Shown: positions 60,906-64,000 of the stretch, in pieces
Layout of the letters: each line of letters starts with the position of its first letter
Numbering within the stretch: position 1 is the first letter of the stretch
DNA from: Verrucomicrobiota bacterium
Lineage (GTDB): Bacteria > Verrucomicrobiota > Verrucomicrobiae > Limisphaerales > UBA11358
Assembly (NCBI GenBank): GCA_014860005.1
Contig: JACZKP010000076.1
Coordinates: 248,001-312,000, forward strand
DNA length: 64,000 bases
Reading direction: 5' to 3'
Made by a program: the position numbers and the translations under genes
Notes under the pieces: generated by a model
The model's input: the letters and a program-made list of their open reading frames with translations, nothing else
The model's database searches: none
Told to the model about the DNA's origin: nothing

Positions 60906-62560
60906 CGACACCGCTGCCCCATCTGCATCCGACAGTTCCCGGGCGACTGGCCGTACGCGAGCACGAACACAAAGCCGCGCTCATCTATTCCCATCTGACC
61001 GAATTGGGCTGGACTCGGTCATTGCCCAAAAAGAACATTCTGGCGGAAGCCGCGCAATGCCTGACGAAACGGGTGTCGCGATACCAGCAACGCCGGCTGC
61101 CATTGGAATTCACTCTGGCCACTGACCTCAAGCTCCTGCCACTCAACGAGAGCTCGGACCAATGCGCGATTGTGGTCCATGCTGCGGACGTTCAGTGCAT
61201 TGAGCTTCAGGGTCCCATCCTGCGGCTGGAGAAGAAACACCCCAAAGTGGGACGCTACGTTTGGCGGGCGCTGCATCGCGGACTCGGGCTGCTTGGCGAG
61301 TACTGTTCGCCCTACACCTTGCTGCACTTGATTACCATGTACTATTGGCAAGGTGAGGAGAACGAGGAATATGTCCTCAAAGAACTCAAGGCCCAGGGCG
61401 AAGACGTTTCGCAAATTGAAATGATTCGGCGCGCCGACCTTGAGCGGCAATTCCCAAGATGGGTGCTAGGACGTGAGCGCGAGAGTCGCAGGCCGCCCAC
61501 GGGACTGAATCAACTGCCCTTTTGCGCGGCCGTTCAGCGGCTCATTTCCTTCCAACGGGAACAATTCCCGGACCACTCGCTGGAGTGCCACAGCATGCCC
61601 ATCGTTTACATCCCGTGGGAGCGGTCGGTCATGAACCAGGTGGTCGACGAGCACTTCAATGTCCTCAACCAGGATTACGAAACGGTCCAGTGCCTGTTCC
61701 CGTTCGATCCGGCTTCCCTTGAATCATTCCGACGGGCCTGGAGACAATTCGAGGTTTACCTGGAGGTCGTCCAAGCCGTGGAAGATGTCCTGGACGGGCT
61801 GCTCGGCGCCGCCGAACCGCGCCCGGTGATGATCGGCACGCCGAAGGAGGCACCGCGCGAACTCGCCGCAACGCACGCGCTCCTGCTCTACAGCGGCGCA
61901 AACACGTTGAGCCGGGCAATGGTGACACTCCACACCGTTGCAAGGGGACCTGGGCGTTACGTGCTCCTGCCCGGCAAACCCGCCAGCACCCCCGCGTTGT
62001 ACCAATTGTTGACTCGTTTCAATCCAAACATTGCCTGTCAGGGGCTGCCGCCTTGGAACCTGTTGCGGCACACTCCCGGGGAACTGCTCTGGCATTGTCC
62101 CAGCCGCATCGAGCCGATCTTCTTTCAAACCAACCAGGGCGAACTCAACGCGATCAGCGGCCAACGCGTGCGCCATCCACACCTGCTGTTCCATGTGACG
62201 CGCAAAAGCCTTCACGTCGCGGCCCTGCCAAGCGACCAGCGCCCCACCCTCCAGACTGAGTTGCTGCGAGCACCGTATTACAACGTGAGCGCGGAGGGAT
62301 TGGTCTGCCAGGGCAGCATGACTGGCCCGCGCGAAAACCGGCCGGAAGCTATCGCGCAGTGGGAAGCCGCTTTTTTCCACTCCGCATTCACCCACCCGCA
62401 GGGCGGCGCGTTTCAGATCACTTCACATCCCAACGGTCATTCCGGGCTGTGGCTGGAGCAGGCTGCAAAGCCGTGCGCCGAATTCCCGGTCGAGCACCTC
62501 GTGCCGATGAAAATGACTCTGAGTCAGTGGCTGACGGAACATTCGACATCCAAGTGGTGA
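60815..62560 (+). CDS. Fusion of PRTRC proteins F and B
   Basis: About 581 residues from ATG 60815. The residues before base ~60,906 look non-coding, so the real start may be a non-ATG codon near 60,914 or TTG 61,006. Residues ~60-330 match PRTRC F (RALHRGLGLLGEYCSPYTLL; MYYWQGEENEEYVL; FPFDPASLESFRRAW). Residues ~345-575 match PRTRC B (LFHVTRKSLHVAALPS; RAPYYNVSAEGLVCQGSM; FFHSAFTHPQG). In the cassettes I know, F and B are separate genes, often with A between. The fusion suggests that F and B act in one complex. ThiF follows after six bases. Confidence 0.75.
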   Translation: MRPCPVRVHPEREGRPTRGPRPRQSPDRLLATPLPHLHPTVPGRLAVREHEHKAALIYSHLTELGWTRSLPKKNILAEAAQCLTKRVSRYQQRRLPLEFTLATDLKLLPLNESSDQCAIVVHAADVQCIELQGPILRLEKKHPKVGRYVWRALHRGLGLLGEYCSPYTLLHLITMYYWQGEENEEYVLKELKAQGEDVSQIEMIRRADLERQFPRWVLGRERESRRPPTGLNQLPFCAAVQRLISFQREQFPDHSLECHSMPIVYIPWERSVMNQVVDEHFNVLNQDYETVQCLFPFDPASLESFRRAWRQFEVYLEVVQAVEDVLDGLLGAAEPRPVMIGTPKEAPRELAATHALLLYSGANTLSRAMVTLHTVARGPGRYVLLPGKPASTPALYQLLTRFNPNIACQGLPPWNLLRHTPGELLWHCPSRIEPIFFQTNQGELNAISGQRVRHPHLLFHVTRKSLHVAALPSDQRPTLQTELLRAPYYNVSAEGLVCQGSMTGPRENRPEAIAQWEAAFFHSAFTHPQGGAFQITSHPNGHSGLWLEQAAKPCAEFPVEHLVPMKMTLSQWLTEHSTSKW

Positions 62561-62566
62561 TGAACT

Positions 62567-63313
62567 GTGAGTTCGCCTGCACACAAGATCCCTGCTGAAT
62601 GGCACCGGCGAGTTGTCCGGGTGCATCTTGCCGGTTGCGGCGGCAACGGGTGCCACGTGCTGATGGGACTGTGCCAGTTGCAGAGGGCTTTACAGGGATT
62701 GGGCCACCCGGGGCTGCAGGTGACCGCGTTCGATCCCGACACCGTCTCGGAGGCCAATCTCGGCCGCCAACTTTTCACGGAATGCGACCTTGGCCAGAAC
62801 AAAGCGCTCGCGCTCGTCCACCGGCTCAACATCGCGTTTGGTCTGGATTGGAGCGCGATCCCGCTGGCCTACCGTCCTCAGCAAACCTGGCCAGACCTGC
62901 TGATCACCTGTGTTGATTCCAAACAGGCCCGCGCCGGGATTCATGAGCGCATCCAGTGCGGCCATCTGCATTACTGGATGGATCTGGGCAATGGCGCGGA
63001 TTACGGACAGGTTATTCTTGGGCAGGCCGGCGCGTCGCGGAAACGCCTGCCCAACGTCGCCGACCTCTACCCGGAGATGCTCCAAGGCTACGAGAATGAC
63101 GCCCCTTCATGCAGCCTCGCCGAAGCGCTCACACACCAGGAGTTGTTCGTCAACCGCACGCTGACTGCCTTCGCACTGCACCTGGTATGGTCCATGTTCC
63201 GGCGCGGCGAAATCCAGGCGGCCGGATGCTTTCTCAATCTGAAGGAGATCACCACCGTCCCAATTCCCTTGCGACTTCTAAAGAAGCAGCGCAGGCCGTC
63301 ACGGAGAACTTAA
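62567..63313 (+). CDS. PRTRC ThiF-family (E1-like) protein
   Basis: The protein has 248 residues from GTG 62567, six bases after F::B. It has the E1/ThiF Rossmann loop AGCGGNG, the DPDTVSEANLGRQLF motif (Asp and Arg that bind ATP and metal), ITCVDSKQARAGI and the RLPNVADLYPE segment typical of the PRTRC subfamily. E1-like enzymes adenylate the C-terminus of a ubiquitin-like or sulfur-carrier protein; the PRTRC substrate is unknown. Its position after B is canonical. Confidence 0.88.
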   Translation: MSSPAHKIPAEWHRRVVRVHLAGCGGNGCHVLMGLCQLQRALQGLGHPGLQVTAFDPDTVSEANLGRQLFTECDLGQNKALALVHRLNIAFGLDWSAIPLAYRPQQTWPDLLITCVDSKQARAGIHERIQCGHLHYWMDLGNGADYGQVILGQAGASRKRLPNVADLYPEMLQGYENDAPSCSLAEALTHQELFVNRTLTAFALHLVWSMFRRGEIQAAGCFLNLKEITTVPIPLRLLKKQRRPSRRT

Positions 63314-63445
63314 TCCCTGCCGCGCCTCCCGGCCTTGATACGCGCGGGATTTTTCGTGACGAAACGTTGCCTCGCGGCAGGCCGCCTTGAGCAAGTGCGG
63401 CCGAAACCGGGCTTCGCCGAAATAAGAGCGTCGCCGAGCGGTTCC

Positions 63446-63856
63446 ATGAAAGAGGCAGTCACCATCATCGTCATTAGCGAGGGCCACGCATACATAGCTC
63501 GACGCCTCAAGATCTCCGACAACTTCGGCAAGCTGGGGTTTCCGGGCGGCAAACGTGAACACGCCGACGCGGACCCGCGCGAGTCGGCCGCGCGCGAACT
63601 CGCCGAGGAGATGGGCCTCACCGTATCGGCCGGCGACCTGCAGCATGTCGGGGTTTCGGAATTCCGGACGCCCGATTTCGGGCATTACCGGACCACCGCC
63701 TATTTGTTGCGCCTGCCGGACGGTGTCAGACCGAAGAACGCGGAACCCCACAAGCACGGACCCTGGCTGCGTATTCCCATCCCGGTCATTGAGAGCATGC
63801 CGGAAGACAAACTCCTGCCGGGTACCAAGGAGTTTCTCAAAGCCGCCGTGGCTTGA
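63446..63856 (+). CDS. Nudix hydrolase
   Basis: The protein has 136 residues from ATG 63446. The Nudix box GGKREHADADPRESAARELA continuing EEMGL fits Gx5Ex7REUxEExGU with all catalytic Glu. Nudix enzymes cleave nucleoside diphosphates linked to another moiety; the substrate cannot be read from the sequence. It lies 132 bases after the ThiF gene, outside the usual PRTRC set, and a macrodomain protein occurs 10 kb upstream, so an ADP-ribose-type substrate is a guess. Confidence 0.88.
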   Translation: MKEAVTIIVISEGHAYIARRLKISDNFGKLGFPGGKREHADADPRESAARELAEEMGLTVSAGDLQHVGVSEFRTPDFGHYRTTAYLLRLPDGVRPKNAEPHKHGPWLRIPIPVIESMPEDKLLPGTKEFLKAAVA

Positions 63857-63895
63857 GGACGATTGGATCAACTTCTCCAACCCACCCAAAACCGT

Positions 63896-64000
63896 ATGAA
63901 CGAAATGGCCTTTAACCTGGAGAAAATTTGCGAAACCCTCAAGGGCAGCAAAGAGCATTGCCCCTGGCAGCGGCTGATCGACTTGGGCTATCGCGAGTGG
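63896..64000 (+). CDS. Unknown protein (3' partial)
   Basis: An open frame of 35 codons runs from ATG 63896 to the window edge (MNEMAFNLEKICETLKGSKE). It begins 39 bases after the Nudix stop on the same strand. Too short to identify. Confidence 0.45.
   Translation, partial: MNEMAFNLEKICETLKGSKEHCPWQRLIDLGYREW

Noticed and set aside
63317..63380. Inverted repeat CTGCCGCG/CGCGGCAG between ThiF and the Nudix gene
   Set aside because: Eight-base arms are separated by 48 bases with no inner structure or T-tract; in GC-rich DNA this is expected by chance.
24200..64000. Integrated prophage
   Set aside because: Ligase, methyltransferase and Clp genes could fit, but no terminase, portal, capsid, tail or integrase gene was found.

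Overview
The window looks like high-GC bacterial DNA, most probably from a Verrucomicrobiota (or related PVC-group) genome. The reasons are giant secreted proteins built from chitobiase C-terminal-like and PPC-like beta repeats, GAP1/GTPase genes, and a mosaic of small genes with little synteny. This placement is an inference from gene content. I saw no rRNA, tRNA, CRISPR array, IS element or phage structural gene.

Bases 1-24,160 hold a same-strand run of six secreted-protein genes: a 5'-truncated protein of more than 4,000 residues, a 2,192-residue and a 1,093-residue relative, then three small genes (one DUF1573-like). Nine copies of a 22-bp repeat lie inside four of these reading frames, seven in one orientation and two inverted. 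Bases 24,200-27,252 hold a hipBA-type toxin-antitoxin pair, divergent from a C5 DNA methyltransferase, with three near-evenly spaced palindromes between them.

Bases 27,298-34,783 are a patchwork: a small sigma-70 family factor followed by a stand-alone reverse transcriptase, a staphylococcal-nuclease-like protein overlapping it tail to tail, two lone pilin-like genes, and unknowns. Several of these genes start 5-7 bases after a TATAAT-like box, which suggests leaderless mRNAs. One box appears to serve two divergent genes.

Bases 35,008-45,032 are a tight seven-gene operon and the best candidate for an undescribed system. It encodes a zinc-ribbon P-loop GTPase, a GAP1-N2-like adaptor fused to an Ig-like domain and membrane anchor, a 980-residue membrane coiled-coil protein, a GYF_2-like membrane protein, a MotA/TolQ/ExbB channel protein, and two ExbD/TolR-like subunits. 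It reads as a GTP-controlled, ion-motive-force-coupled envelope machine, plausibly for defence.

Bases 45,094-52,547 carry small unknown genes and an operon of a DEAH helicase and a ClpC-like unfoldase. Bases 52,619-64,000 carry a possible structured RNA, a macrodomain protein, two large unknown genes, an XRE regulator, an ATP-dependent DNA ligase, and a partial PRTRC cassette: E, C, a novel F::B fusion, then ThiF, followed by a Nudix hydrolase. PRTRC cassettes are typical of plasmids and integrative elements, so the right part of the window may be element-borne.
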